Source of the DNA: Candidatus Tritonobacter lacicola
GTDB lineage: Bacteria; Auribacterota; Tritonobacteria; Tritonobacterales; Tritonobacteraceae
Length of the DNA: 64,000 nucleotides
Assembly (NCBI GenBank): GCA_030765135.1
Contig: JAVCDC010000077.1
Coordinates: 20,400-84,399 of the forward strand
Direction: 5' to 3'
The notes under the pieces are model-generated. The model saw only the letters and a program-made list of their open reading frames with translations. It made no database searches and was not told where the DNA came from. Positions 30,171 to 40,815 of this stretch are shown here, one piece after another. The position numbers were made by a program, and so were the translations under genes. Each line of letters opens with the position of its first letter. Within the stretch, counting starts at the first letter, position 1.

Positions 30171-32411
30171 TTACTCTTCCTTCTCCTCTGCGTATGTCTC
30201 TATAAGGACCTCCCGCGCCTTGCTGCCCCGATAGGGCCCCACTATGCCTTTCGCCTCCATGAAATCCATGAGCCGGGCAGCGCGCGTGTAGCCTATGCGC
30301 AACCGCCTCTGGAGGAGCGACACGGAACCATGCCCGGTCCGCTTTATTATCTCGAGGGCATCGTCGAAGAGTTCATCGTCAACCTCCACTTCCCTCCCCT
30401 TCTCAGCCTCCATCTGTTTGAATATGTCATCGCGCGGGTACTCTCCGGCCTGCTCGATGACACTGTCGACAACCCGCTGTATCTCGCTGTCGAAGACCAG
30501 CGTCCCCTGGGACCGCACCCTCCTCGACGTCCCCGGCGGGATGAATATCATATCCCCTTTTCCCAGGAGCTTGTCCGCACCGATGGTGTCTATTATGACC
30601 TTCGAGTCCACTCTCGAGGCCACCTGGAACGCTATGCGCGTCGGGAAGTTCGCCTTGATCAGGCCGGTGATCACGTTAACCGACGGGCGCTGGGTCGCCA
30701 GGACGATATGGACCCCGGCGGCACGGCCCATCTGCGCGAGGCGAATGATCGGGTCCTCCACCTCCTTGCGGCAGGACATCATCAGGTCTGCAAGCTCATC
30801 GATAACGACAACAATGTAGGGAAGGCTTCCGGGCAGGTCGCCCTCCTCCGGGCCTCCCCCGAGCTTCATCTTTTTGTTGTAGCCCGCGATGTTCCTTACA
30901 AGCGCCCGGGAGAAGTACTCGTACCTCCGCTCCATCTCGGCGACGACCCAGTTCAGGCCGGCGGCTGCCTTCTTGTGCTCCTTGATAATGGGAGCGACGA
31001 GATGCGGGAGAGCCTGGTACTGGCTCATCTCCACCCGCTTGGGGTCCACGAGGAAGAGCTTCACCTTCTCCGGTGTCGAGTGAAAGAGTATGCTCATGAT
31101 AATCGCGTTTATGCTCACTGTCTTTCCGGAGCCGGTGGCGCCGGCTATGAGGAGATGGGGCATATCGACCAGATCGGGGATAATGGGCCTGCCGGACAGG
31201 TCTTTACCTATGCAGAGGGGTATGATTTTTTTGTCCGTGTCGAACTCTTTGGACTCGATCATATCCTTGAGATAGACGAGAGTTGTCTTCCTGTTCGGGA
31301 TCTCTACGCCGACAGTGGCCTTCCCCGGGATGGGAGCTATACGGATGCTAACGGCCTTCATGGCGAGGGCGAGGTCTTCCGAGAGCGCGGTGATCTTCTG
31401 GACCTTGACACCCGGCGCCGGGTATATCTCGTAACGCGTTATAACCGGTCCCCGGGTGACCTCGCCGCACTTCACCTCGAGCCCGAAATCCGCCAGCGTG
31501 CCCTGGAGGATATCCTTGTTCTTCTCGATGTCTTCCTCGAGCTGACGCTTGTTTGGGGGAGGCGGCTCCTCGAGCAGCCCGGGCCGCGGAAGCGGGTACC
31601 CGCGGGCGGGCGGCGCAACTTTCTCTCTCTTCACGGCCGCCCGGCGGGGAGCACGTCTCCTCGGTTTCCTCACGACCTCTTCTTCTTCTTTCTCCTCGCC
31701 GGGGCGATAACGCTTCACCCGTATCTTCCGCGCCGGCGCCGCGCCCCCTCCCGTCGCCCTCCGCAGCTTGAACAGCCGCCGTGACTCAAAGACACCCTTC
31801 CATACGGCCCTCGATCCCCCGTGTAAACCGCGTGCCATACCGTGCCACAGCCCCGCACCGGTAAGCCAGAAAACAGAAACGACCAGGACGGTCGCCCCTA
31901 TCGTGAAGCTCCCGATAACCCCGAGGTAAGGTATGAGCTTCCCTATCACGAATACCCCCACCGCCCCGCCCGGGTTGATGAGGTTCACGGACTCGCTCGC
32001 TTTCGTCAAATCCAGTTTGATGGCAGCCCCGGACATGTACATCTCCTGAATGTAGGGCCAGATGGAAAACACGGTGGACAGGCCCAGGAGAACGAGAATG
32101 CCCAGTACCGCGCGGGATATACGCCCGAAAACCGTTCTTCGGGTGCCGCCTATCAGGATGAAGAGACCCCAGCAGAACACGATGACGGGGAGGGCGTATG
32201 CCCCGAACCCGAAGGCCAGGAAGAGAAAATGCGAGGACCACGCCCCTACCAGGCCGACGGCGTTGCGAACGGGGCGATTGGACGGCGAGCGCCAGAAAGA
32301 CAGGTCGTTACAGTCATAGGTGAGAAGGCCCAGTGAGAGAATGACGGTGAGGACGATGAGTACAATCCCAAGCGTTGTTGACAGCTTGCCGTTGGATTCT
32401 CCCGCGCCCAT
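30171..32411 (-). CDS. ftsK: DNA translocase FtsK/SpoIIIE
   Basis: 746 aa; 4-TM N-terminus, HLLIAGATGSGKTVSINAIIMSIL, C-terminal gamma winged helix. Confidence 0.93.
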   Translation of the reverse strand: MGAGESNGKLSTTLGIVLIVLTVILSLGLLTYDCNDLSFWRSPSNRPVRNAVGLVGAWSSHFLFLAFGFGAYALPVIVFCWGLFILIGGTRRTVFGRISRAVLGILVLLGLSTVFSIWPYIQEMYMSGAAIKLDLTKASESVNLINPGGAVGVFVIGKLIPYLGVIGSFTIGATVLVVSVFWLTGAGLWHGMARGLHGGSRAVWKGVFESRRLFKLRRATGGGAAPARKIRVKRYRPGEEKEEEEVVRKPRRRAPRRAAVKREKVAPPARGYPLPRPGLLEEPPPPNKRQLEEDIEKNKDILQGTLADFGLEVKCGEVTRGPVITRYEIYPAPGVKVQKITALSEDLALAMKAVSIRIAPIPGKATVGVEIPNRKTTLVYLKDMIESKEFDTDKKIIPLCIGKDLSGRPIIPDLVDMPHLLIAGATGSGKTVSINAIIMSILFHSTPEKVKLFLVDPKRVEMSQYQALPHLVAPIIKEHKKAAAGLNWVVAEMERRYEYFSRALVRNIAGYNKKMKLGGGPEEGDLPGSLPYIVVVIDELADLMMSCRKEVEDPIIRLAQMGRAAGVHIVLATQRPSVNVITGLIKANFPTRIAFQVASRVDSKVIIDTIGADKLLGKGDMIFIPPGTSRRVRSQGTLVFDSEIQRVVDSVIEQAGEYPRDDIFKQMEAEKGREVEVDDELFDDALEIIKRTGHGSVSLLQRRLRIGYTRAARLMDFMEAKGIVGPYRGSKAREVLIETYAEEKEE

Positions 32412-32484
32412 TTAAAACACTATAAATTAGCAGGGAGTTCGGATTCAGAGACCGTTCCCGATCAACACTTCGGATCCCGTGGGA

Positions 32485-34569
32485 TTACGGCGCATCCGGG
32501 CTCTCTTCAAGTGCCGCCTTCCTGCTCAGGTTGATCCTCCCCCTGTTGTCGATTTCCGTCACCTTTACCATCACCTCGTCGCCGATGCTCAGGACATCCT
32601 CTACCTTTTCCACCCGGAAGTTTTCCAGTTTGGATATGTGGACGAGGCCCTCCTTGCCGGGGAGGATCTCAACGAAGGCCCCGAATTTAAGGATGTTCTT
32701 CACCACTCCCCTGTAAATTTTCCCGACCTCTACTTCTTCCGTAAGCGCCAGGATCATCTCGACGGCCTTGTCGAGCATCGCCTCGTCGGAACAGGAGACG
32801 CAAACCTCGCCGCTGTCCTCGATATCTATATTGGACCCTGTTTCAGCCTGTATCTTCTTTATCATCTTTCCGCGGGGACCGATGATAATCCCTAGCTTGT
32901 CCGGGTTGACTTGTATGCTCTTTATCTTGGGCGCGTACCTGGATATGGATTCGCGCGCCCTGGATATCGTCTCGTCCATCCTGTCCATGATGTAGAGACG
33001 TCCGGCGCGAGCCTGCTCCAGGGCCTTACGCATGACCTCTTTTTCCAGCCCCTCCACCTTCACGTCCAGCTGGAAGGCGGTTATGCCCTTCCTCGTTCCC
33101 GCGACCTTGAAATCCATGTCGCCGGCCGAGTCCTCCGAGCCGAGGATATCCGATAATACGGCTACCCTGTCGCCCTCCTGCACCAGTCCCATGGCGATCC
33201 CCGAAACTGTGGCCCCGATAGGCACGCCGGCGTCCATGAGGGCGAGGCTGCCTCCGCACACCGTCGCCATGGACGACGAGCCGTTTGATTCGAGGATATC
33301 GGAGACGACACGGATGGTATAAGGAAAATCATCCGGCACGACCCGGAATAGCGACCTCTCGGCAAGGTGGCCGTGGCCTACCTCGCGGCGGCTCGGCCCC
33401 CTGCTGGGCTTCACCTCCCCGACGCAGAAGGGGGGAAAGGTATAATGAAGCATGAAGCTCTTTGAAAACTCGCCGGCGAGCGTGTCTATCCTCTGCTTGT
33501 CGCCCACCGCGCCTAGCGTTATGATAACGAGGGCCTGGGTCTCGCCCCTGGTAAAGAGGGCCGACCCGTGGGTCCTCGGCAGAAAGCCCACCTCGCAGCT
33601 TATGGGCCGTATTTCTTCGGGCTTCCGCCCATCCGACCTGAGCCCCTCGTCCAGTATCATTTTTCGTGTCAGCTCACGCTTAAGCAGGCTGATTGCCGAC
33701 TTGATCTCCGGTTCCCGCTCGGGCAGCTCTTCCTCCAGCTCGGCCGTCACGGACTCCACGATCTCCTTGAGCGCGCCGGAGCGCTCCATCTTGGCCGGGA
33801 TGCGGAGCGCCGCGTTAACCCTCTCCGCGGCCCTCGCGCGAACGGCCTCCATGACTTCCTCTCCGATCGTGGGAAGCGACAGCTCCCGCTTGGGGACCCC
33901 CGCCTTCTCCCGGAGCTCGTTCTGGGCCGCCACGATGTTCTTTATCGCCTCGTGGCCGAACATGATGGCGTCCAGCAGGACGTCCTCCGATACTTCGCCG
34001 GCGCCCCCCTCGACCATCGTTACGGCCTTTTCCGTTCCCGCCACTACGAGGTTCAAGCTGCTCTCCTCGAGCTGGGCGCTGGTCGGGTTGATAACGAACT
34101 GGTCGCCGAGAAGCCCCACCCTGACTCCGCCTATGGGACCGCCGAAAGGAATATCCGAGATCGTCAGCGCTGCAGACGCCCCGACTATCAATAGGACGTC
34201 GGGATCGTTCTGGCCGTCCGCGGAGAGCACGGAACCTATTATCTGCACCTCGCTCCTGTATCCGTCGGGAAAAAGGGGTCGGATCGGGCGATCCGTACAG
34301 CGCATCGTCAGTATCTCTTTCTCGGTCGGCCTCGTCTCCCGCTTTATGTACCCCCCGGGGAACCTGCCGGCCGCGGACGTCTTCTCCCGGTAATTCACCG
34401 TGAGAGGGAGGAAATCCCTGTCCGTGACGGACCGGGGAGATACAGCCGTCACGAGAACAATGGTATCACCGTACTGGACGGTAACGGCACCGTTCGCCTG
34501 CTTTGCGAGCAGGCCCGTCTCAATTACCAGCTGCTTGTCCCCTATCTGTAAATCTACTTTATTCTTCAT
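32485..34569 (-). CDS. pnp: Polyribonucleotide nucleotidyltransferase
   Basis: 694 aa; two RNase PH domains, KH (NPDKLGIIIGPRGKMIKKIQAETG) and S1 domains. Confidence 0.96.
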   Translation of the reverse strand: MKNKVDLQIGDKQLVIETGLLAKQANGAVTVQYGDTIVLVTAVSPRSVTDRDFLPLTVNYREKTSAAGRFPGGYIKRETRPTEKEILTMRCTDRPIRPLFPDGYRSEVQIIGSVLSADGQNDPDVLLIVGASAALTISDIPFGGPIGGVRVGLLGDQFVINPTSAQLEESSLNLVVAGTEKAVTMVEGGAGEVSEDVLLDAIMFGHEAIKNIVAAQNELREKAGVPKRELSLPTIGEEVMEAVRARAAERVNAALRIPAKMERSGALKEIVESVTAELEEELPEREPEIKSAISLLKRELTRKMILDEGLRSDGRKPEEIRPISCEVGFLPRTHGSALFTRGETQALVIITLGAVGDKQRIDTLAGEFSKSFMLHYTFPPFCVGEVKPSRGPSRREVGHGHLAERSLFRVVPDDFPYTIRVVSDILESNGSSSMATVCGGSLALMDAGVPIGATVSGIAMGLVQEGDRVAVLSDILGSEDSAGDMDFKVAGTRKGITAFQLDVKVEGLEKEVMRKALEQARAGRLYIMDRMDETISRARESISRYAPKIKSIQVNPDKLGIIIGPRGKMIKKIQAETGSNIDIEDSGEVCVSCSDEAMLDKAVEMILALTEEVEVGKIYRGVVKNILKFGAFVEILPGKEGLVHISKLENFRVEKVEDVLSIGDEVMVKVTEIDNRGRINLSRKAALEESPDAP

Positions 34570-34570
34570 A

Positions 34571-34840
34571 CTATCTCCTGAGCTTCAATCTGCTGATTAT
34601 GTCTTTGTACTGTTCTTTGTCGGTATCCTTTAGATAATCGAGAAACCTGCGCCTCTTGCTGACCATCTTCAGGAGACCACTCCGGGAACTGTGGTCCTTC
34701 TTGTGCGTCTCCAGGTGATCGGCGAGTTCTTTGATCCGCTCCGTGAGAAGCGCTATCTGAACGCCGGCCGAACCTGTGTCGGCCTCGTGGCGCCTGTACT
34801 CATCTTTTATCGTTTCCGTCCGGGCTCTATCCAGAACCAT
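34571..34840 (-). CDS. rpsO: 30S ribosomal protein S15
   Basis: 89 aa; [53 protein letters not shown]. Confidence 0.96.
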   Translation of the reverse strand: MVLDRARTETIKDEYRRHEADTGSAGVQIALLTERIKELADHLETHKKDHSSRSGLLKMVSKRRRFLDYLKDTDKEQYKDIISRLKLRR

Positions 34841-34920
34841 CGTTACCTCCTCTTGAGACTTTTATTTCAATCGTTGCAGATTGTACGTCCTGTATAACTC
34901 TATTGTAAAGCGGAATATAA

Positions 34921-34951
34921 ATAAATCAGCTCGTTCAGCGGGCAAATTTAT
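34921..34951. repeat. 31-bp palindromic repeat family, diverged copy
   Basis: ATAAATCAGCTCGTTCAGCGGGCAAATTTAT. Confidence 0.75.
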
Positions 34952-34966
34952 GTTGGCGGCTCCTTA

Positions 34967-35896
34967 TTATTCTTTGGCACGGAAGCTCTTCGCCGCTTCC
35001 CGCTCGTCTTCCTTTATGCGCCTGACCAGTTCCTCCGTGCTGCCGAACTTCATATCCCCTCTTATCCTGGAGACGAACGATATCTCGATATCTTCCCCGT
35101 ATATCATGCCGTCGAACCCCACCAGGTAAACCTCCACGCTTATATCCCCCCCGCCGAAGGTTGGTCTCCTTCCGATATAGAGGAGTCCTTCATGGGAGGC
35201 GTCACGCACCCTCGCCCTCACGGCGTAGACGCCTTCCGGGGGAATCGCCTCGTGGTGGGGATCAACGTTCGCCGTGGGATAGCCGAGCCTCCTGCCGAGA
35301 GTCCGGCCTCTTATTATCGTCCCCAGGATCGAATACGGCCTCCCGAGAAGCGTTGAGGCTTCATCGAGCCGCCCGGTTCCGATGGCGCTTCTGATGGCAG
35401 TGCTGCTCACCACTGCCCCCCCCGCCCTGACGGGCGGCACACAGCTCACCTCGAACCCCATTTCCTCCCCCATGGACTTCAGCGCATCCGTGTCACCCCC
35501 GCGGTCCCGGCCGAAGACGAAGTTGCTTCCGACGCACACGGCTGCGATGTTCATGGCCGAACAAAGGTATCCGGCAACGAACTCCCTGGCAGACAAGCTC
35601 ATAAGCTTCCTGTCGAACGCGACAACAAGACAGACGTCAACGCCCGAGGCATCTATCAGCCTGAGTTTGTGCGCCTCGGATATAAGAGAAGGGGGGCACG
35701 ATCCGCCGTCCACCAATCGCCGCGGATGCGGGTCGAATGTGACAACAGCACTCGAAGCATCCATCCTCTTCGCGAGCCTCACGAGTTCCGAAAGGACCTT
35801 CTTGTGGCCGAGGTGGACGCCGTCGTACGACCCTATCGTCACGGCGAACCGCTCATCAATCCCTTTAACCTCGTCTATATTTTTATATATCCTCAT
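34967..35896 (-). CDS. ribF: Bifunctional riboflavin kinase/FAD synthetase
   Basis: MRIYKNIDEVKG... with TIGSYDGVHLGHKKVL and GRRLGYPTANV; track ORF extends to 35923. Confidence 0.9.
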   Translation of the reverse strand: MRIYKNIDEVKGIDERFAVTIGSYDGVHLGHKKVLSELVRLAKRMDASSAVVTFDPHPRRLVDGGSCPPSLISEAHKLRLIDASGVDVCLVVAFDRKLMSLSAREFVAGYLCSAMNIAAVCVGSNFVFGRDRGGDTDALKSMGEEMGFEVSCVPPVRAGGAVVSSTAIRSAIGTGRLDEASTLLGRPYSILGTIIRGRTLGRRLGYPTANVDPHHEAIPPEGVYAVRARVRDASHEGLLYIGRRPTFGGGDISVEVYLVGFDGMIYGEDIEISFVSRIRGDMKFGSTEELVRRIKEDEREAAKSFRAKE

Positions 35897-36066
35897 TTGC
35901 CATAAGCCGTGCGAAATTATCAATCTTTTGCTAAAACCAGAAATTCGAAATCAGAATGACGAATCAAACCTCAATGCCTAAATGACCAAATCTATAAGCA
36001 ATAATAACCAAGATACAAGATACAATAACCAAGAAATATCCAAGTACAAAATTCAAATAACCAAAC

Positions 36067-36810
36067 TTAGAAAGGGTCATTCGGGTTTCTGGTTTCGTCA
36101 TTTATTTGTATAAGAATCTTTTCCAGCATCTCCCTGTCCATCCGCTTCAAGTCATCGATGGTCACTGCATCCTTGATATAATACTCCCCTATCCTCGTCC
36201 TCCGCAGGTAAGACATCATCGAGGGGCAGCCGACCTTCTTCCCGATATCCTCGCACAGGGTCCTGATGTACGTTCCCTTGGAAACAACGGCCCTGAAGAG
36301 GACGTTCGGGACCTCCATTTCAAGAACCTCTACCTCAACCACGTTCACCCTGCGCGCCTTTCTGGGTACATCCATCCCCTTTCTCGCGTAGCTGTACAGC
36401 GGCTTTCCCTTATACTTGACCGCCGAGTAAATCGGCGGGACCTGTTCTATCTCACCCTCGATCGAGAGGACGGCGCCTGCCAGTTCTTCGCCCGAAACAC
36501 AGACGCCACTTTCTTCAACGACCTCTCCCTCCATATCCCCCGTCGAAGTTCTCCTGCCGAGCAGAAGGCCTACCAGGTACTCCTTGTCGCACGCCGCGAC
36601 CTTACCGAGCGATTTCGTCGCGCTGCCCAGTCCCAGGATAAGCAGGCCGGTGGCAAGGGGGTCCAGCGTTCCGGCGTGCCCCACCTTCCCGGGCCGGTAG
36701 CGGCCCTTGACGTAGGCGACGACGTCGTGGGAAGTCCACCCCTCCGGCTTGTCCACGAGCAGAAGGCCGCCGGGACCCGTCCTATTGCCGACGGTCTTCT
36801 TCAGCTTCAA
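36067..36810 (-). CDS. truB: tRNA pseudouridine(55) synthase
   Basis: 247 aa; GLLLVDKPEGWTSHDVVAYVK, GHAGTLDPLATGLLILGLG. Confidence 0.95.
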   Translation of the reverse strand: MKLKKTVGNRTGPGGLLLVDKPEGWTSHDVVAYVKGRYRPGKVGHAGTLDPLATGLLILGLGSATKSLGKVAACDKEYLVGLLLGRRTSTGDMEGEVVEESGVCVSGEELAGAVLSIEGEIEQVPPIYSAVKYKGKPLYSYARKGMDVPRKARRVNVVEVEVLEMEVPNVLFRAVVSKGTYIRTLCEDIGKKVGCPSMMSYLRRTRIGEYYIKDAVTIDDLKRMDREMLEKILIQINDETRNPNDPF

Positions 36811-37138
36811 GCTCCTCCAACACTTCGTCGATATGGATGGAATATTCTATCGACCGGTCGAACACGAAGGAGAGAATGGGCATGTACTTCAGGTGGATTC
36901 TCGGGGAAAGCCGGTGCTGTATGTAGCCCCGGGCGTGATTGAGGGCCTCCAGGCATTCGTCCTTCTCCCGCTCGCTCCCGTAAACGCTGATATGGACCCT
37001 AGCGTGCTTCAGGTCATCGCTCATATCAACCCTGGTGATTGTTGCGAAACCCATGCGAGGGTCTCTCATCTCGCGGGTGATAATCTGGCTTATTTCCTTT
37101 TTCAGGAAATGGCTTACGGCGCGCGGGCGATTTTTCAT
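36782..37138 (-). CDS. rbfA: Ribosome-binding factor A
   Basis: 118 aa; KKEISQIITREMRDPRMGFATITRVDMSDDLKHARVHISVYG. Confidence 0.92.
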   Translation of the reverse strand: MKNRPRAVSHFLKKEISQIITREMRDPRMGFATITRVDMSDDLKHARVHISVYGSEREKDECLEALNHARGYIQHRLSPRIHLKYMPILSFVFDRSIEYSIHIDEVLEELEAEEDRRQ

Positions 37139-37162
37139 GAAATTTTTTAAGAAAAATTTTGT

Positions 37163-37444
37163 CTACAGCATATCAATACTGTAGTCCAGGATTTCAACGG
37201 TCCCCATAGCATCAACAAGCTTCACAACACCGGTCAGGATGCCGTGAGCGTGGCCGGTATCCGTGCTCACGGTGCTCACGCCGATCACGGCACGGCCCCA
37301 CACATCGTTATCCCCCACCTCGGCAATCGCAATGTTGAACCGGTTGCGCAATCGCGCCTTTATTCTGCTGACGACCGCCCTCTTCCCTTTCAGGGACCTG
37401 TTCCCGGGTATCCTCAACTCCAAGCTTAAGACGCCGATAACCAT
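37163..37444 (-). CDS. DUF503 (YlxP-like) protein
   Basis: 93 aa; LELRIPGNRSLKGKRAVVSRIKARLRNRFNIAIAEVGDNDVW. Confidence 0.85.
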   Translation of the reverse strand: MVIGVLSLELRIPGNRSLKGKRAVVSRIKARLRNRFNIAIAEVGDNDVWGRAVIGVSTVSTDTGHAHGILTGVVKLVDAMGTVEILDYSIDML

Positions 37445-37445
37445 A

Positions 37446-37516
37446 ATAAATTAATTCGCTTTCTGCCTGCCGGCAGGCAGGCGCCCGTTAATTTATCCGG
37501 ACCGACCCCGTCGGAG
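37446..37516. repeat. Composite palindrome: AT arms enclosing CTGCCTGCCGGCAGGCAG, then CCGAC-CC-GTCGG hairpin
   Basis: 18-bp perfect palindrome at 37463-37480 nested between ATAAATTAA and TTAATTTAT. Confidence 0.75.
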
Positions 37517-37553
37517 CCCCGAAACAGTAAAGCACTGCCGTGAGGAAGAAAAA

Positions 37554-39572
37554 CTAGAGAGTATCTATGATTTTCTTTATCTGGAAGACCTCGATGATGT
37601 CTCCCGGAGAGAATTCTTTTATCCCGCTGATGCGCAGGCCGCACTCCATGCCGACGGAAACCTCTTTTACCTCCTCCTTGAACCTCCGCAGGGAATCCAC
37701 CTTCCCCCTGTGAACGACCTCATCGTTCCTGATAAGCTTGACGTCCGAGTTTAAAGCGATCTTTCCTTCCAGCACGACGCAGCCAGCCGCGCGACCGCTC
37801 TTGCTCGCGCGGAAAACCTCTTTTACCTCCAGCCTGCCGGTGCTGAACTCCTCGTAGCGCGGCTCGAGGAGTCCCGCCATAGCCTTCCTGATTTCGTCGG
37901 TTGCCGTATATATAACATCGTAAAGCCGGACATCGACCCCCTCTTTCTTTATCACCTGCCGGGCCTGCGCGGAGGGCTTGACATGGAAGCCTATCACCAC
38001 GGCGCCGGATGCCGCCGCCAGGATGATATCCGATTCGTTGATGTCGCCGATGGCCTTGTGAATGATGTCAATTTCCACCTTTTCACTCTTCAGTTCGTCG
38101 ATCGACTTCAGCAGGGCCTCGATTGAGCCCTGCACGTCGGCCTTGATGATAAGCTTGAGCTCTTTCACCTTGCCGGCGGTCATCTGCTTGTAAAGGTCCT
38201 CCAGGCTCACCCGTCTGGCCGGGGCCATCTGTCTCTCTTTCTCCTCAGTCAATAGCTGCTCGCTCGTGGACTTCGCTTCCTTCTCGGTCCCGGTCTCCCA
38301 GAACCTGGCCCCGGCTTCGGGCACGCCGTTCAACCCCATCACCCTCACGGGAACGGATGGGGCGGCCTCTTTCATTCTCTCGCCACTTTCGTTGAAAAGG
38401 GCCTTCACTTTGCCCCAGAACACACCGGCCACGATTGGGGCCCCCGCCCTGAGCGTTCCCCTCTTGACGAGAAGCGTCGCCTCGGGCCCTGTCGCCTTGG
38501 ACATCTTCGCCTCTATGACAACGCCATCGGCCCTTCTCAGCGGGTTGCTTTTGAGCTCCAGTATCTCCGTCTGAAGAAGTATCATCTCGACGAGATGGTC
38601 GATACCCTCCCCTGTTTTGGCCGAGACATCGCAGCACAGGATCTCCCCGCCGAACTCCTCGATCATCACGTCGTGTTCAAGGAGCTGCTTCTTTACCTTG
38701 CCCGGCTGGGCCTTCGGCATATCCACCTTGTTGACGGCGACTATTATAGGGACGGCGGCGGCCTTCGCGTGATTTATGGACTCCACGGTCTGGGGCATGA
38801 CACCATCGTCGGCCGCGATTACGAGAACGACTACGTCGGTAACGTTGGCGCCGCGCGCCCTCATCGACGTAAAGGCCTTGTGCCCCGGAGTATCGATGAA
38901 GGTGATGGAACCCTTGGTGGAGGAGATGCGGTACGCGCCGATATGCTGCGTTATTCCCCCGGCCTCGCCCTCGCTGACGTGTGTCTTCCTGATGGAATCC
39001 AGGAGCGACGTCTTTCCGTGGTCCACATGGCCGAGAAGAGTCACAACCGGCGCCCTCGGGATAAGGTCCTCATCACGGTCCTCTATGGCCTCCTCGGGAA
39101 CCTCCTTCTTGACCACCTGGGGCTTCTCGGCCGACCTGGCCCGGGCCAGCTCTATTCCCAGGGCCTGGGACGCCCCCTCTAGAGTATCCCTGTAGATCTC
39201 CTGGGTTATTGTGGCGAATATGCCCTGCTCCATCAGCTTGCGGATCAGCTCGTTCGGCTTCATCTCCAGGTGGACCGCCAGGTCCTTGACGGCGATGGGG
39301 AAATCCAGCTTGAGGAGCCTTTTCTCCGCCTCGGGCCGGGGCTGCTCCTCCTCCACGGCGGGGGGCTCCTCCACGGCGGGGGGCTCCACCACGGCGGGGG
39401 GCTCCACCACGGCGGCGGGGGCGCCGAGCTCGTCCTTCACGAGTTGGGCAATCTCCTCATCAACCGTGCTGGAATGGCTCTTAACCTCGATCCCGAGTTC
39501 CTTCATCCTGGCTATGAGCTCCTTGTTCGGGATACCCAGCTCCCTTGCCAGCATGTAAACTCTAACGGACAT
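37554..39572 (-). CDS. infB: Translation initiation factor IF-2, short N-terminal region
   Basis: [20 protein letters not shown] start at 39572; GTPase [36 protein letters not shown]. Confidence 0.95.
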   Translation of the reverse strand: MSVRVYMLARELGIPNKELIARMKELGIEVKSHSSTVDEEIAQLVKDELGAPAAVVEPPAVVEPPAVEEPPAVEEEQPRPEAEKRLLKLDFPIAVKDLAVHLEMKPNELIRKLMEQGIFATITQEIYRDTLEGASQALGIELARARSAEKPQVVKKEVPEEAIEDRDEDLIPRAPVVTLLGHVDHGKTSLLDSIRKTHVSEGEAGGITQHIGAYRISSTKGSITFIDTPGHKAFTSMRARGANVTDVVVLVIAADDGVMPQTVESINHAKAAAVPIIVAVNKVDMPKAQPGKVKKQLLEHDVMIEEFGGEILCCDVSAKTGEGIDHLVEMILLQTEILELKSNPLRRADGVVIEAKMSKATGPEATLLVKRGTLRAGAPIVAGVFWGKVKALFNESGERMKEAAPSVPVRVMGLNGVPEAGARFWETGTEKEAKSTSEQLLTEEKERQMAPARRVSLEDLYKQMTAGKVKELKLIIKADVQGSIEALLKSIDELKSEKVEIDIIHKAIGDINESDIILAAASGAVVIGFHVKPSAQARQVIKKEGVDVRLYDVIYTATDEIRKAMAGLLEPRYEEFSTGRLEVKEVFRASKSGRAAGCVVLEGKIALNSDVKLIRNDEVVHRGKVDSLRRFKEEVKEVSVGMECGLRISGIKEFSPGDIIEVFQIKKIIDTL
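39350..39420. repeat. 18-bp tandem repeat inside infB encoding PPAV(V/E)E units
   Basis: CCACGGCG at 39353, 39371, 39389, 39407; exact 18-bp period. Confidence 0.9.
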
Positions 39573-40770
39573 CGGTATCCTCGGCCTCTTCTCTCTTGCT
39601 CCTGGCACGCTTCCTCGCCATTTCGTCGTAGAACTCCTTGGCGGCCGCGAGGATCTTCTCTGCTGTAGCTCCTCCTATCCCCTGCACCTGCTGGAGGTCT
39701 TCCACGTCCGCCGCCAGTATCCCCTCTATGCTGAGGAAGCCCGCCTCGGCCAGCTTATCGGCCATCTTCTCGCCCACGCCCGGTATGGACGCAAGGGTCG
39801 CTTTGGCCTCCTTGAGCTTGTCCACAATGGACCCTTCTTTCCTGATATCTATCTTCCATCCGGTCAGCTTCGCCGTCAGCCGCGCGTTCTGGCCCTTCTT
39901 GCCTATAGCCAGGGACAGCTGATCCTTGTCCACTATTATATCGAGCCTTTTCCTTTTCTCGTCCACCTTTATCTCACGCAGCTTCGCGGGGCTGAGTGCG
40001 TTCGTGGCGTACGCGACAATATCATCTTCCCACCTGACGATGTCGATCTTCTCGCCGTTGAGCTCCCTCACGATGCTCTTCACGCGACTCCCGCGCATTC
40101 CAACGCACGCGCCAACGGCATCGACCCTCGCCTGATTCGACGCGACCGCTATCTTCGTGCGGTAGCCCGCCTCCCGCGCCACCGCCCTCACCTCGACCGC
40201 TCCTTCGCTTATCTCGGGCACCTCCAGCTCAAAAAGCTTTTTCACCAGGCCGGGGTGACTCCTCGATACGATTATCTCCGGCCCCCGCGGCACATCCTTC
40301 ACCTCGACGATATAAGCCCGCAGTCTGAGACCGGGATAGTACTCCTCCACCGGGGACTGCTCCCTCTCAGGGAGGAGCGCCTCCGTCCGCCCGAGATCGA
40401 GCACGACAAGACCTTTCTCGACCCGCCGCGCGGTCCCGGTAATCAGCTCGCCGACCCTGTCCCTGTAATCCTCAAAGACCTTCCGGCGCTCCGCCTCCCG
40501 GATCTTTTGCATGATCACCTGCTTCGCTGTCTGGACGTCGATACGGCCAAGCTCGGCGACGTTGACGGGCAAGGACCCTCCGTCGGCGTCGAGTACCCCG
40601 ATATCCCCGGTCTCCCGGTCTATGCTGATACGCATGTCCTCCTCCGCCCCCTCCTTCTTCCTGGCGGCTGTGAGAATGGCCTCCTCAACGGCCTGGAAGA
40701 GGATCTCGCGCTCTATCCCCTTGTCCCTCTCCATGGCGTCGATTATAGCCAGTACAAGTTTCCCATCCAT
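39562..40770 (-). CDS. nusA: Transcription termination/antitermination factor NusA
   Basis: 402 aa; S1 domain, KH domains (VGACVGMRGSRVKSIVRELNGEKIDIV), C-terminal HhH. Confidence 0.95.
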   Translation of the reverse strand: MDGKLVLAIIDAMERDKGIEREILFQAVEEAILTAARKKEGAEEDMRISIDRETGDIGVLDADGGSLPVNVAELGRIDVQTAKQVIMQKIREAERRKVFEDYRDRVGELITGTARRVEKGLVVLDLGRTEALLPEREQSPVEEYYPGLRLRAYIVEVKDVPRGPEIIVSRSHPGLVKKLFELEVPEISEGAVEVRAVAREAGYRTKIAVASNQARVDAVGACVGMRGSRVKSIVRELNGEKIDIVRWEDDIVAYATNALSPAKLREIKVDEKRKRLDIIVDKDQLSLAIGKKGQNARLTAKLTGWKIDIRKEGSIVDKLKEAKATLASIPGVGEKMADKLAEAGFLSIEGILAADVEDLQQVQGIGGATAEKILAAAKEFYDEMARKRARSKREEAEDTDVR

Positions 40771-40787
40771 TTTCCGTCTGTCCCTCC

Positions 40788-40815
40788 AAAAAAAAGAGTG
40801 GGGCCAAACCCACTC
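40788..40815 (-). terminator. Intrinsic-terminator-like hairpin directly upstream of nusA
   Basis: Minus strand: GAGTGGG-TTTGGC-CCCACTC followed by T8, then GGAGGG SD and nusA ATG at 40770. Confidence 0.75.

Noticed and set aside
30330-31784. 484-aa plus ORF
   Set aside because: Antisense to ftsK, whose Walker motifs and gamma domain are clear
39350-39420. Possible CRISPR-like repeat array
   Set aside because: Contiguous 18-bp tandem in frame inside infB with no spacers; a coding VNTR
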